NCBI RefSeq assembly: GCF_901827185.1 | Contig: NZ_LR594671.1 | Coordinates: 5,596,821 to 5,660,820, forward strand | Source of the DNA: Variovorax sp. PBL-E5 | Lineage (GTDB): Bacteria > Pseudomonadota > Gammaproteobacteria > Burkholderiales > Burkholderiaceae_C | Reading direction: 5' to 3' | Length of the DNA: 64,000 nucleotides | Shown here: positions 1 to 8,267 of the stretch, in pieces | How the letters are laid out: each line of letters starts with the position of its first letter | How positions within the stretch are numbered: position 1 is the first letter of the stretch | Translations under genes and position numbers: made by a program | The notes under the pieces: model-generated | Databases searched by the model: none | What the model was told of the DNA's origin: nothing | Seen by the model: the letters and a program-made list of their open reading frames with translations, nothing else

Positions 1-573
1 GTAATGCAGGATCTGCAGCCCCTCGCCATGCGCAGGCGGCAGGTTCATCAGCTCGGCGATGCGGCGGTCGAGCCGGGCGACGAGCGCGTTTTCGAGCGGC
101 CGGAAGAACATGCCGAGGCTGCTGCGCAGGCCGGTCACCACGTCGTGCCCGGTCTGCGGATCGACCAGGGTCGAGGGCTGCAGGCGCGGGCGCGCCATCT
201 CGATCAGCTCGGCGCATTCGTCGGCATCGAGCACGTTGTTCAGCACCGCGAGCATCGGCTGGGCGGCCCGCGCGGCGACGCGCACGATGCGGTCCGAGGT
301 CGCGATCGCGGTGCCGGGCCGCAGCCTCGGCGCCTCGTGCCGGTAAGCGGGCAGTGTCGTGTCGGCAGATGTCGCCAGCTCGACGCTGTCGCGCGGCACC
401 GGCAGGCCTCGCGCACGCGCCTGCACGAAGGCATCGACGATCGCGCGCGCTGCCTCGGGCGCCATGCGCTGGCGCTGCATTTCCTCCAGCAGGCCGGCCG
501 GCGCATGGCCGGCATCCAGATGCTGCTGGATCCACAGGCCCAGCTCGGGCGTGAAGCGGACGATGCTGCGCAT
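1..573 (-). CDS. 2OG-Fe(II) oxygenase, prolyl 4-hydroxylase-like (partial, C-terminus off the window)
   Basis: Only the first 191 codons are present; the frame stays open to base 1, so the catalytic C-terminus lies outside. The visible N-terminus starts MRSIVRFTPELGLW and carries a leader segment. It then enters the start of the P4H fold: a segment around residues 115-140 (LNNVLDADECAELIEMARPR) typical of the first strand and helix, and EGLQILHY at the very end. In the family that last segment precedes the HxD iron ligands, which cannot be seen here. These enzymes use 2-oxoglutarate, O2 and Fe(II) to hydroxylate a protein or small-molecule side chain; the bacterial substrate is usually unknown. 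The start lies 4 bases after the stop of the upstream lipoprotein gene, so the two are probably co-transcribed. Family call is good, substrate unknown. Confidence 0.75.
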   Translation of the reverse strand, partial: MRSIVRFTPELGLWIQQHLDAGHAPAGLLEEMQRQRMAPEAARAIVDAFVQARARGLPVPRDSVELATSADTTLPAYRHEAPRLRPGTAIATSDRIVRVAARAAQPMLAVLNNVLDADECAELIEMARPRLQPSTLVDPQTGHDVVTGLRSSLGMFFRPLENALVARLDRRIAELMNLPPAHGEGLQILHY

Positions 574-577
574 GCCC

Positions 578-1225
578 TCAGAGGTCCGCGGCCACCCAGC
601 CGGCATCGGTCAGGCGGAAGGTCTCGGTGAGCTCGGCGCTGCCGGCGCCGCGCACCACGTTGGCCACCACCGGGAACACCTTCTGCGCGTCGGCGTCCTG
701 CATCCAGGACGCGGGCTCGGCCTTGTAGGTGTAGGTCACGACCATCTGATGGGCGCCGGGTGCGGCATTCCAGCGCAGCACCTTGTCGAGGCTCAGACGC
801 GCGGCGCAGAAATTGCCCTGCGGTGCTTTCCTGCCGTCGGCCTGCACGGTGTCGCGCACGCGGTAGAACTTGTGCCCCGCATCGGTGAGCGCGTAGCGGC
901 GCACCTTCATGTGGTGCGAGATGCCGTCGTCGTCCTTCAGATCGATCTCGGCCACCGAGGCGGCGACGAGCCCGAGCTTCTCGAGCACCGGCATCTGCAC
1001 GGCGTTGCGCGCGCCGGATTCGATCTCGCGCTCGGTCACGTCGATCGGCCACTGGCTCTTGCCGAGGCAGAGGTCGCCGCGCTGCGCGAGGTAGGTGTTC
1101 ATCGCCGCGGTGAAGTTCTCGGCGCTGGCATCGGTCGGCTTGCTGCAGGCGGCGAGGCCGAGAGCACCGGCCAGCGTGAGGACGGCGCGGAGGATCGGCG
1201 GCATGCGAAAGGGTTCGAGGGTCAT
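578..1225 (-). CDS. Small predicted lipoprotein of unknown function
   Basis: The product of about 215 residues begins MTLEPFRMPPILRAV and has a short hydrophobic stretch ending in a lipobox-like LAAC, which suggests Lipoprotein processing at that Cys. The mature part includes YLAQRGDLCLGK and WPIDV, which I cannot assign to a named domain. The ATG at 1225 is preferred over more upstream in-frame codons because it gives a compact signal peptide; the ATG at 1204 is the alternative. The gene sits between a MauG-type lipoprotein gene (29 bases upstream) and the oxygenase gene (4 bases downstream), so it is the third gene of a probable four-gene exported-protein operon. Function unknown. Confidence 0.7.
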   Translation of the reverse strand: MTLEPFRMPPILRAVLTLAGALGLAACSKPTDASAENFTAAMNTYLAQRGDLCLGKSQWPIDVTEREIESGARNAVQMPVLEKLGLVAASVAEIDLKDDDGISHHMKVRRYALTDAGHKFYRVRDTVQADGRKAPQGNFCAARLSLDKVLRWNAAPGAHQMVVTYTYKAEPASWMQDADAQKVFPVVANVVRGAGSAELTETFRLTDAGWVAADL

Positions 1226-1254
1226 GGTGCTTCGGAATGGAAAGCTGGTGCTCG

Positions 1255-2652
1255 TCACTGGATGCATGCATCTGAAGTCGGTGCTGTGGCCGGCGGCTTG
1301 TAGCCATCGGTCAGCGTCTTGAGAAAGCAGATCAGGTCGGTGATGTCCTGTTCCGACATCGGCGGCGTGCTGTGCGCCGCGCGGCCGTCCATCGGCAGCT
1401 GCGTGTCGATGTTGCCCACGAAGGACGGCGGCAGGTCGTCGTACTTCTTCACCGTGCCGCCGGTGTATTGCGTGGTGATCAGGCCATAGGCCGGGAAGCC
1501 CGCATCGGGCGTGGCCTTGGGCGTGCCGCCGACGGTGGGATACCAGAGCTCGGGCATCGTGTCGCGCGTGTTGTAGAAGCGGATCACCTGCTCGAGCGAA
1601 TGCATCACGCCGTTGTGGAAGAAGCTCTGGCGCAGCGCCACGTTGCGCAGCGTCGGCGCCTTGAACATGCCGCAGAAGGTGTTGCCCGGCACCGGCGGAT
1701 GGTCGGTGCGCAGCGGACCGCAGATGCCGATGTCGAAGTGGCTCGGGTCGGCATTCGCGGGGATCGCCGTGTTGCGCGGCACGCCGATGGCTTCGTAGGA
1801 GAAGTCGGTGAACAGCGCCGAGCTGCCGTTCAGTCCCGCGCCCTGGTAATGGCAGGAGGCACAGTTGCCGGTGTTCGGATTGGCGAACACCTTGAGCCCG
1901 CGCGCCTCGGCCACGGTGAGGTTGCCGCCGATCTTGTTGCCGGCATAGAGATCGAACTTGCTCGAGTAGGGATGGAAGCTCGGGTCTTCGAGCTGATAGG
2001 CCTGCAGCGCGTTGCGCGCGTTCTGGAATGCCGCATTCGTGTCGGCGAAGGCGTCGGCGCCGAAGGCCTGCTTGAAGAGGCCCGCGTACGGCCCGGCCTG
2101 CAGCCTGGCGACCACGTCGGCCGCGCTCGCGTTCGCCATCTCGTTGGGGTCGAGCAACGGGATCTGCGCCTGCGCGGCCAGCGTCGGCGCGCGGCCGTCC
2201 CAGGTGAAGCCGCCGCCGGGGCCGGGCACGCTGATGCCGTCGGGGTTGTCGAGCAGATCGGCATAGGGCGGTGTCACGTCCTTGTAGCGCAGCGAAGGCA
2301 CGGCGCGTGTGCCGCTGCGGTTGAGCCGGGTGCCGCCGAGCTGCACCGACAGATCGTTCGGCGGGCCGTAGGCCGAGTTCGGATCGTGGCAGGTGGCGCA
2401 GGACATCTTGCCGGAGTCCGACAGGGTCTGGTCGACGAACATCCGGGCACCGACCTGCGCGGCCAGGCTCAGCGGGGTGCTCGGCGATGCGGGCGTGCCG
2501 GTCGATGCGGAGCTGCCGGCCGCAGGCGGCAGCGCGGCGACGGGCACCGAAGCGCCGCCGCCGCTGCCGCCGCCGCAGGCGGTCAGCGCACTGCAGAGGA
2601 CGACGGCAGGAATGAAGAAGGCGGCGCGCGTGGCACCGCGGCCGGCCGGCAC
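1255..2652 (-). CDS. Di-heme cytochrome c peroxidase / MauG family lipoprotein
   Basis: The product has two c-type heme motifs, CATCH at about residues 85-89 and CASCH at about 264-268, the spacing expected for the two heme domains of bacterial cytochrome c peroxidases and MauG proteins. Such enzymes reduce peroxide or oxidise a protein partner in the periplasm. The best start is a GTG at 2652, five bases past the upstream phosphoesterase stop. It gives a signal peptide with a lipobox (LTAC, Cys 26) followed by a Gly/Ser/Ala-rich linker of about 35 residues. No ATG lies in this frame near the N-terminus. The mature domain includes the family-typical FHNG (residues FFHNGVMHSLEQV) and WDGR segments. 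Probably anchored in the periplasm or outer membrane and co-transcribed with the phosphoesterase. Confidence 0.88.
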   Translation of the reverse strand: MPAGRGATRAAFFIPAVVLCSALTACGGGSGGGASVPVAALPPAAGSSASTGTPASPSTPLSLAAQVGARMFVDQTLSDSGKMSCATCHDPNSAYGPPNDLSVQLGGTRLNRSGTRAVPSLRYKDVTPPYADLLDNPDGISVPGPGGGFTWDGRAPTLAAQAQIPLLDPNEMANASAADVVARLQAGPYAGLFKQAFGADAFADTNAAFQNARNALQAYQLEDPSFHPYSSKFDLYAGNKIGGNLTVAEARGLKVFANPNTGNCASCHYQGAGLNGSSALFTDFSYEAIGVPRNTAIPANADPSHFDIGICGPLRTDHPPVPGNTFCGMFKAPTLRNVALRQSFFHNGVMHSLEQVIRFYNTRDTMPELWYPTVGGTPKATPDAGFPAYGLITTQYTGGTVKKYDDLPPSFVGNIDTQLPMDGRAAHSTPPMSEQDITDLICFLKTLTDGYKPPATAPTSDACIQ

Positions 2653-2657
2653 GCTGG

Positions 2658-4976
2658 CTACTTCAGCGCCCAGACGTTGGTCTGGCTCGCATCCGGGCCG
2701 ACCTGCGGCGGCACCGCCACGTCCGCCGATTGCTTCTGGGTGTAGCCCGCCGCTGCGACCCAGGCGTGGTTGATCGGACGCACCGAGTCGAAGTGGGTGT
2801 CGGCGCTGCCGGCGTACTCGGGCAGGTTCAGGATGTTCTGCGCGATGAAGCGCTCGGTGTACTTCGAGCGGTTCATGTACGAGCCGTCGACCGCCGGATC
2901 GGCCAGCTGGAACATGTCCTGGAAGGTGCGCACCAGCGCGAAGTGGCTGTAGACGTCGCCGTCGGCCACGCCCTTGGGCGCATTGGGCTGGTTGGTCAGG
3001 ATGCCGAAGATGCTCTGGCCGTGGCCGCGGTTGCCCTTGGTGTAGTTGTTGACCGACGCGTCCGGCGAGAAGCTGCCGTCGGCGTTCTGCACCAGCGGCT
3101 TGGCGACGGTGCTGTTCGAGACGTTCCAGCCGCAGCAGGAGTTGAAGCCGGCGGTGGCATTGCCTTCGTCGAACATCAGCACGATCGCTACGCGCTTCTG
3201 GCGGTTGGCCCACAGCGGCGAGGCCTCGATCTTCTTCACCAGCGCGTCGACGTAGTTGTCGCCGCGCGTGATGATCGCGCCGCCGGTGGCGACCGGCACG
3301 TTGTTGGCCACGCTGCTGCAGTCGCTCGCGGTGACGGCGGCCGGGTTGCCGCCCACCGTGCCGGTGAGGGTAATGCCGTGCATGTCGTCGCACTGGTCGG
3401 GCACGACGAAGTTCAGCGTGCCGACCTTGCCGCTCGCGAGGTCGGTGCCGAGCTGGTCCATGTCGTAGCTCGCGGGGATCGCGTACTTGGTCGAGTTGAC
3501 CTTCAGCACGTCGTCCCACTGGCCGCCGCCCATGGTGCGGTTGCTGTACTTCCATTCCGGTGCGCTGCGCACGTTCTGGTAGGCCATGCCCGGATGGTGC
3601 TTGGTCTTGTAGAGGCCGGCCGGCAGCGGCAGGTTCAGGCCCACGGTGCCGATGGCGGTGGTGTTGCCGGCCAGCGTGCCGGGTGCGTAGACGTGGTCCT
3701 GCGCGATCACGGCCGGATCGGCCACGCTGTCGGTGCGGAAGTCCTGGCCCGGGTTCAGCGACTCGTTGTAGGTGCGCCAGGTCAGGCCGGCCGCGGCGAG
3801 CGCGTTGAAGAGGTTGGGCTTGCCGACGATGTTGTGGTTCACCGCCGCCGCCTGCGTGCAGGTGGTGGCGAAGGGCGAGCTGGCGAGGCCGGGCGCGTTC
3901 TTGTCGGGCACCGGCAGATCCTGCACCGCATTCGCGCCGGTGGCGTCGCAGTTCCACTGGCTGTCGTCGGTGATGCCGAAGTCGTCGGCGCCACCGAGCG
4001 CGGTGTAGTTGGGTTCGCTCGGGTTGCCGGTCGCGTAGTAGGCGGTCAGCTGGTTGCCGGCCTTCAGCAGCGCGTTGATCTTGGGCGCGAAGGCCGAGTT
4101 GACGATCGACGAGGTCGCCTTGTTCTCGAGCATCACGACGAACACGCTGTCGTAGCGCGGGATGCCTTCGACGTTGAACGCGGCCTGCTGGGCCTGCGCG
4201 AAGGTGATGGGCTTGCGCGGATCGGCGCCGGTCGACGCGGCGTTCGGCGTGACGCCGGCGAGCTTGCCGAGCGTCGGGTCGCCGCCGGGCTGCGCGAGCG
4301 CGTCGGGATAGAGGTCGCCGCGGTCGAACTTGGTGATGGCGTAGGTGAAGCGGTTGTCGAGCGGCTTGGACTCGGCGAGCATCGCGGTCTGGTCGGCACC
4401 GGTCACGGTGTTGACGTCGGCGACCAGGTTGGCGGCCGTGACGCCCAGGCGTGCCGCGAGGTTCTGCTTCTCGGTGGCGTAGTCGGTGCCGTTGGCTTCG
4501 GTCTGGCGCAGGATCTCGGACGACAGCGGGCTGATCACGATGGTGCCGGCCGCCTGCTCGTTGACCTGGTCGAGCGAGACGCGCAGCAGGTCGCGGCTGG
4601 CGACCTTCGCGCCGCTCACGCTTTGGATCGCGTCGGTGCCGATGTCGGCGGTGAGTGCCGCGTTGGCGGGCACGGTCAGCGTGAAGTGGCCCTTGGCATC
4701 GGTCACGACCGGGTTCTCCGACGACTCGCAGTGGCCGTTGCTGTTGGCATCGACGCACACCTTGGCGCCGACATAGTAGGCCGGCGCGATGGTCGGATCG
4801 GTGCTGCTGCCGGGCGTGAACTGCGTGGCGGTGACGACGCCGCCGAGGGTCACCTTCGGCGTGGTGACCGGCGGAATGAAGCCGCCGTTGCCGCTACCGC
4901 CGCCACAGGCGGCGAGGATCGATGCAGCGAGGGCCGTGAGCGACGTGAGAAGGACGTTCTTGGGATTTGTTGGCAT
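2658..4976 (-). CDS. Secreted phosphoesterase family protein (AcpA / phospholipase C-like acid phosphatase) with N-terminal carboxypeptidase-regulatory-like domain
   Basis: The 772-residue product starts with a lipoprotein signal (MPTNPKNVLLTSLTALAAS, lipobox LAAC near residue 23) and a Gly/Ser linker. Residues of about 40-130 form a beta-rich prealbumin/CarboxypepD_reg-like domain containing DANSNGHCE. From about residue 275 the phosphoesterase domain (PF04185 type) begins: DSVFVVMLENKA, the family metal-site region, then NPSEPNY, a DQCDDMHG segment and VLMFDEG, and GNRGHG near the end. Family members hydrolyse phosphomonoesters or phospholipids outside the cytoplasm. The protein is long for the family because of the extra N-terminal domain. 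First gene of a minus-strand set with the MauG-like protein, five bases apart. Exact substrate is not determinable. Confidence 0.85.
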   Translation of the reverse strand: MPTNPKNVLLTSLTALAASILAACGGGSGNGGFIPPVTTPKVTLGGVVTATQFTPGSSTDPTIAPAYYVGAKVCVDANSNGHCESSENPVVTDAKGHFTLTVPANAALTADIGTDAIQSVSGAKVASRDLLRVSLDQVNEQAAGTIVISPLSSEILRQTEANGTDYATEKQNLAARLGVTAANLVADVNTVTGADQTAMLAESKPLDNRFTYAITKFDRGDLYPDALAQPGGDPTLGKLAGVTPNAASTGADPRKPITFAQAQQAAFNVEGIPRYDSVFVVMLENKATSSIVNSAFAPKINALLKAGNQLTAYYATGNPSEPNYTALGGADDFGITDDSQWNCDATGANAVQDLPVPDKNAPGLASSPFATTCTQAAAVNHNIVGKPNLFNALAAAGLTWRTYNESLNPGQDFRTDSVADPAVIAQDHVYAPGTLAGNTTAIGTVGLNLPLPAGLYKTKHHPGMAYQNVRSAPEWKYSNRTMGGGQWDDVLKVNSTKYAIPASYDMDQLGTDLASGKVGTLNFVVPDQCDDMHGITLTGTVGGNPAAVTASDCSSVANNVPVATGGAIITRGDNYVDALVKKIEASPLWANRQKRVAIVLMFDEGNATAGFNSCCGWNVSNSTVAKPLVQNADGSFSPDASVNNYTKGNRGHGQSIFGILTNQPNAPKGVADGDVYSHFALVRTFQDMFQLADPAVDGSYMNRSKYTERFIAQNILNLPEYAGSADTHFDSVRPINHAWVAAAGYTQKQSADVAVPPQVGPDASQTNVWALK

Positions 4977-5061
4977 GGTGTCCGGACGTGGGTTGTTTGG
5001 CCGGACGGACTGTAGGCAGCGGCTGTGACGACCGCATGTCAGGTGGATGAACGGCGCGGCG

Positions 5062-5754
5062 CTACAGCCCCTTCTCGACCATGTCGAGCAGCCGCTGCCC
5101 GAGCGCCTCGGTCTGCGCGCGCGGCATGCCGCGCAAGGGGCCGTCGATGACGAGCAGCGCGAGGCCGTGCACCGCCGACCAGGCCAGGTACTCGGCGCCG
5201 GGGCGGCGCTCGGGCGGCATCACGCCGGCCTCGACGAGGCGGTCGAGCGCCGCGCCGAGCAGCTCGAAGGGATTGAGTCCGCTCTGGCCGCCCTTGGCCT
5301 CTTCGGGCGCGCCTTCGACGTCGACCGGCGCGCCGAACGCGGTGCGGAACAGCCCGGTCTCGGCCTGCGCGAAATGCAGGTAGCCGGTGCCCACCGCGCG
5401 CACGCTGGCACGTGCGAAATCGGCGCGCCTGCGGCCGGGACGCAAGGCCGCGAGCTCGGTCTCCATCGCCGCGGCCACTGCCCACAGCGCCGCCGCGCGC
5501 ACGGCACCCAGCAGCGCCTGCCGGCTCGCGAAGTGGCGGTAGGCGGCATTGGGCACCACGCCCGCGCGCCGCGTGGCCTCGCGCAGCACGACCGCGTCGG
5601 GCCCGCCGCTGCGCGCCAGCTCGACGCCGGCCTCCAGCAGCGCGCGCCGCAGATCGCCGTGGCGGTAGGTGCTGCGCACGGGCGGATGGGTGCTGCGGGC
5701 AGAAGGGGTTCGGGTGCGGGTGGCCATTGTCGTTGTCATGTGGACAGCGTTCAT
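5062..5754 (-). CDS. TetR/AcrR-family transcriptional regulator (WHG-type C-terminal domain)
   Basis: The product has an N-terminal helix-turn-helix (YRHGDLRRALLEAGVEL ... REATRRAGVVPNAAYRHFASR) typical of TetR repressors and a C-terminal region (residues about 110-225) resembling the WHG domain, including LFRTAFGAPV and YLAWSAVHGLALL. The frame is open to 5802, but a start there would translate the palindromic operator at 5770-5788; the ATG at 5754, with AGAGA just upstream, is a better start. It is divergent from the VOC gene at 5823, and the operator lies between, so autoregulation and repression of that gene is the simple model. The ligand is unknown. Confidence 0.85.
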   Translation of the reverse strand: MNAVHMTTTMATRTRTPSARSTHPPVRSTYRHGDLRRALLEAGVELARSGGPDAVVLREATRRAGVVPNAAYRHFASRQALLGAVRAAALWAVAAAMETELAALRPGRRRADFARASVRAVGTGYLHFAQAETGLFRTAFGAPVDVEGAPEEAKGGQSGLNPFELLGAALDRLVEAGVMPPERRPGAEYLAWSAVHGLALLVIDGPLRGMPRAQTEALGQRLLDMVEKGL

Positions 5755-5769
5755 TGTCTCTGCTATGGT

Positions 5770-5788
5770 TTGTGTACGTTGTACACAA
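5770..5788. promoter_or_regulatory. Perfect inverted repeat, probable TetR-family operator
   Basis: TTGTGTAC-GTT-GTACACAA, 8-base arms with a 3-base spacer, sits between the divergent tetR-like and VOC genes, 34 bases upstream of the VOC start and 15 bases upstream of the chosen tetR start. Size and placement fit a TetR dimer site covering both promoters. The regulatory role is inference. Confidence 0.7.
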
Positions 5789-5822
5789 TACAGCGCCCTC
5801 ACTCAACCCTCAAGGAGATTCC

Positions 5823-6251
5823 ATGAACCTTCAGCCCTATCTGTTCTTCGAAGGCCGCTGCGAGGAAGCGCTCGACTTCTACCGCACCAAGCTCGGCGCG
5901 CAGCAGGTGATGCTGATGCGCATGAAGGAAAGCCCCGAGCCGCCGAACCCCGAGATGTGCCCGCCCGGCTCCGAGGAGAAGATCATGCATTGCTCTTTCA
6001 CCATCGGGAACACGCAAGTGATGGCCTCGGACGGCCGCTGCTCGGGCAAGCCGTCGTTCCAGGGCATCTCGCTGGCGCTGTCCGCATCCACCGAGGCCGA
6101 AGCGAAGCGCCTGTACGACGGCCTCAGCGACGGCGGGCAGGTGCAGATGCCGATGACCAAGACCTTCTTCTCGCCGGCCTTCGGCATGGTGGCCGACCGC
6201 TTCGGCGTGTCGTGGATGGTGATGGCGGAGCCGGACGCCGCCAAGCCCTGA
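5823..6251 (+). CDS. VOC family protein (PhnB-like glyoxalase fold)
   Basis: The 142-residue product is the length of PhnB/YjdN-type single-domain VOC proteins and begins MNLQPYLFFEGRCEEALDFY, the family's standard opening. It continues with a central PxxxMHCSFTIG region and a C-terminal DRFGVSWMV, which supplies the metal-site strand in this fold. An AAGGAG ribosome-binding site lies 6-8 bases before the ATG. These proteins are often labelled 3-demethylubiquinone methyltransferase-like, but a specific activity is seldom known. The gene is divergent from the TetR-like regulator and shares its operator region, so it is probably the regulated target. Confidence 0.88.
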   Translation: MNLQPYLFFEGRCEEALDFYRTKLGAQQVMLMRMKESPEPPNPEMCPPGSEEKIMHCSFTIGNTQVMASDGRCSGKPSFQGISLALSASTEAEAKRLYDGLSDGGQVQMPMTKTFFSPAFGMVADRFGVSWMVMAEPDAAKP

Positions 6252-6263
6252 GCGCGCCGCGCC

Positions 6264-6395
6264 TCAATGCCGCGCGTGCAGGCGCGCGGCCCAGCGCGAA
6301 CGCGTGAGCGCGACGAATTCGACCGCGCCCCACAGCAAGGCGCTGCCGAGCCCGCGCAGGAGATGGCGTGTCGGTGGCAGGAAAGTGGAAGGCAT
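6264..6395 (-). CDS. Hypothetical 43-residue protein
   Basis: A short frame starts MPSTFLPPTRHLLRG and holds one hydrophobic stretch (GSALLWGAVEFVAL) followed by a basic tail ending HARH. Codon third positions are mostly G/C. It lies between the convergent VOC gene and the M14 peptidase gene, where nothing else is coding. It could be a small membrane-associated protein; there is no family evidence and it may be a chance frame. Confidence 0.4.
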   Translation of the reverse strand: MPSTFLPPTRHLLRGLGSALLWGAVEFVALTRSRWAARLHARH

Positions 6396-6477
6396 GGGGC
6401 CACGCTAGCCGCCGCGTGTGACGGCTTGATGGCAGTCCTTGCCGCTATGCTGGCCGACCCGACTCCATGATCGCCGA

Positions 6478-7503
6478 GTGACCGCCACGGACCTGCCCGA
6501 ACTGCTGGAACTGCAGGGCCTCGCCCAACTCGCAGGGCCCCTCATGGAGCAGCGCGTGCTGTGCGAAGTCGAAGCCGGCGGACAGCGCTTTCCGGTGCTC
6601 GCGTTCCTGCTCGGCAGCGCGAAGCCGGACGTGCCGGCGGTCGGCTTCTTCGGCGGCGTCCACGGGCTGGAGCGCATCGGCGCCGAGGTGACCATTGCCT
6701 ACCTGCGCAGCCTGGTGATGCGCCTGCAGTGGGACGACACGCTGCACCGGCAGCTGGAGACCATCCGGCTGGTGTTCATGCCGCTGGTCAACCCGGGCGG
6801 TCTGTGGCTGGGCACGCGCGCCAATCCCAACGGCGTCGACCTGATGCGCAACGCACCGGTCGAATCGCGCGAACGCGTGCCGTACCTCGTCGGCGGCCAG
6901 CGCATCAGCGCCGCGCTGCCGTGGTATCGCGGCGCCCATGGCGCGCCGATGGAACCCGAGAGCGCCGCGCTGTGCGCCTTCGTCGAGGCCGAGCTGCTGG
7001 GCCGGCCGCTCGGCATCGCGGTGGACTGCCATTCCGGCTTCGGCCTCAGCGATCGGATCTGGTTTCCCTTCGCCCACACGGCGCGGCCGATGGCGCATCT
7101 GCCCGAGATGCACGCGCTGTGCGAGATCCTCGACGGGACCCTGCTGCACCACCGCTACGTGCTAGAGCCGCAGAGCCGCCAGTACCTCGCGCACGGCGAC
7201 CTCTGGGACCACCTGTACCTGCGCGCCTGCCGCGAGGCGCAGGGCGTGTTCCTGCCGCTCACGCTGGAGATGGGCTCGTGGCTGTGGATCAAGAAGAACC
7301 CGCGCCAGATCTTCTCGCGCCATGGCATCTTCAACCCCATGATCCAGCACCGGCAGCAGCGCGTGCTGCGCACGCACCTCGGCTGGCTCGACTTCATCAC
7401 GCGCGCCGCGGGCAGCCACGAACGCTGGCTGCCCGCGGACGCGCAACGCGCGCATCAGCGCGAACTGGCGATGGCGCGGTGGTACCGCGGGGTGCACCGA
7501 TGA
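6478..7503 (+). CDS. M14 family zinc carboxypeptidase-like metallopeptidase
   Basis: The product of about 341 residues shows an M14 zinc site: HxxE in GVHGLERIG (His 62, Glu 65 from the GTG start), NPNGVDLMRN (substrate carboxylate binding), a third ligand in VDCHSG (His 185) and a catalytic-type Glu in LTLEMGSW (about 264). M14 enzymes remove C-terminal residues or cleave amide bonds in peptides or peptidoglycan. No signal peptide is evident, so it is probably cytoplasmic. The start is uncertain: the GTG at 6478 fits the beginning of conserved sequence, and a TTG at 6439 is also open. The gene overlaps the downstream hydrolase start by 4 bases (ATGA), so the two are translationally coupled. 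Confidence 0.82.
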   Translation: MTATDLPELLELQGLAQLAGPLMEQRVLCEVEAGGQRFPVLAFLLGSAKPDVPAVGFFGGVHGLERIGAEVTIAYLRSLVMRLQWDDTLHRQLETIRLVFMPLVNPGGLWLGTRANPNGVDLMRNAPVESRERVPYLVGGQRISAALPWYRGAHGAPMEPESAALCAFVEAELLGRPLGIAVDCHSGFGLSDRIWFPFAHTARPMAHLPEMHALCEILDGTLLHHRYVLEPQSRQYLAHGDLWDHLYLRACREAQGVFLPLTLEMGSWLWIKKNPRQIFSRHGIFNPMIQHRQQRVLRTHLGWLDFITRAAGSHERWLPADAQRAHQRELAMARWYRGVHR

Positions 7504-8267
7504 CCACCTGGATCCTGCTGCGCGGCCTGACGCGCGAGAGCGGCCATTGGGGCGCCTTTGCCGAGACGCTGCGCGCGCGGCTCGCCGACGCGCGCGTGCT
7601 GACGCTCGACCTGCCCGGCGCCGGCGGGCTCCATCGTCTGCGCAGCCCGGCGGACATCGAGGCCACGACGCAGCACTGCCGCCAGCAGCTGGCGGCGCTG
7701 GCGGTCGAGCCGCCCTTCCATCTGCTGGCCATGTCGCTGGGCGCGATGGCGGCGGCGGACTGGGCCGTGCGGTGGCCCGGCGAGCTGGCCGGCTGCGTGC
7801 TGATCAACACCAGCCTGCGTCCCTTCAATCCCTGGTACCAGCGCCTGCGGCCGGCCAACTATGCGGCGCTGCTCGGACTCGCGTTCGTGCCCCAGGCGAG
7901 CCGCCCCCGCGAGCAAACCATCCTGCGACTGACCAGCCGGCACCTGGATGCGCAGACCGGCGCGGCCGTCGTCGATGCGTGGACGGCGTTGCGCGATGCG
8001 CGGCCCGTGTCGCGCGCCAACGCGCTGCGCCAGCTGCTTGCGGCCATGCGCTATCGCGCGCCGGCGCGGGCGCCGGCCGTGCCCCTGCTGGTGCTCGCGA
8101 GCCGGCGCGATGCGCTGGTCGATGCGCGCTGCTCGCAACGGCTGGCGCGGCAGTGGCACGCCGACTTCGTCGAACATCCCTCCGCCGGTCATGACCTCGC
8201 GCTCGACGATGGACCCTGGCTCGCCGACCAGGTCGCGCGCTGGTCTCAGCGCAAGGGCATGAGCTGA
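7500..8267 (+). CDS. Alpha/beta hydrolase
   Basis: The 255-residue product opens with MTTWILLRGLTRESGHW, an oxyanion-type strand and loop. It has a nucleophile elbow at LLAMSLGAMAA (Ser 79, with Met in place of the usual leading Gly), an acid in SRRDALVD and a His in SAGHD near the C-terminus, giving a full Ser-Asp-His set. Size fits a small esterase. It overlaps the M14 peptidase stop by ATGA and converges on the M48 gene, whose stop lies inside its last codons (8246-8267). Substrate unknown. Confidence 0.82.
   Translation: MTTWILLRGLTRESGHWGAFAETLRARLADARVLTLDLPGAGGLHRLRSPADIEATTQHCRQQLAALAVEPPFHLLAMSLGAMAAADWAVRWPGELAGCVLINTSLRPFNPWYQRLRPANYAALLGLAFVPQASRPREQTILRLTSRHLDAQTGAAVVDAWTALRDARPVSRANALRQLLAAMRYRAPARAPAVPLLVLASRRDALVDARCSQRLARQWHADFVEHPSAGHDLALDDGPWLADQVARWSQRKGMS

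Noticed and set aside
4980..5006. GTCCGG/CCGGAC inverted repeat before the phosphoesterase start as a regulatory site
   Set aside because: Only six bases per arm with a 15-base loop; expected by chance in such GC-rich DNA.
2730..5015. A 761-codon open frame on the plus strand opposite the phosphoesterase gene
   Set aside because: It is rich in Arg, Gly, Val and His with no fold or motif, and lies exactly opposite a well-supported gene; a usual artefact of G/C-rich third positions.
5755..5802. Longer N-terminus of the TetR-like regulator to 5802
   Set aside because: It runs through the palindromic operator and adds residues not resembling the family.
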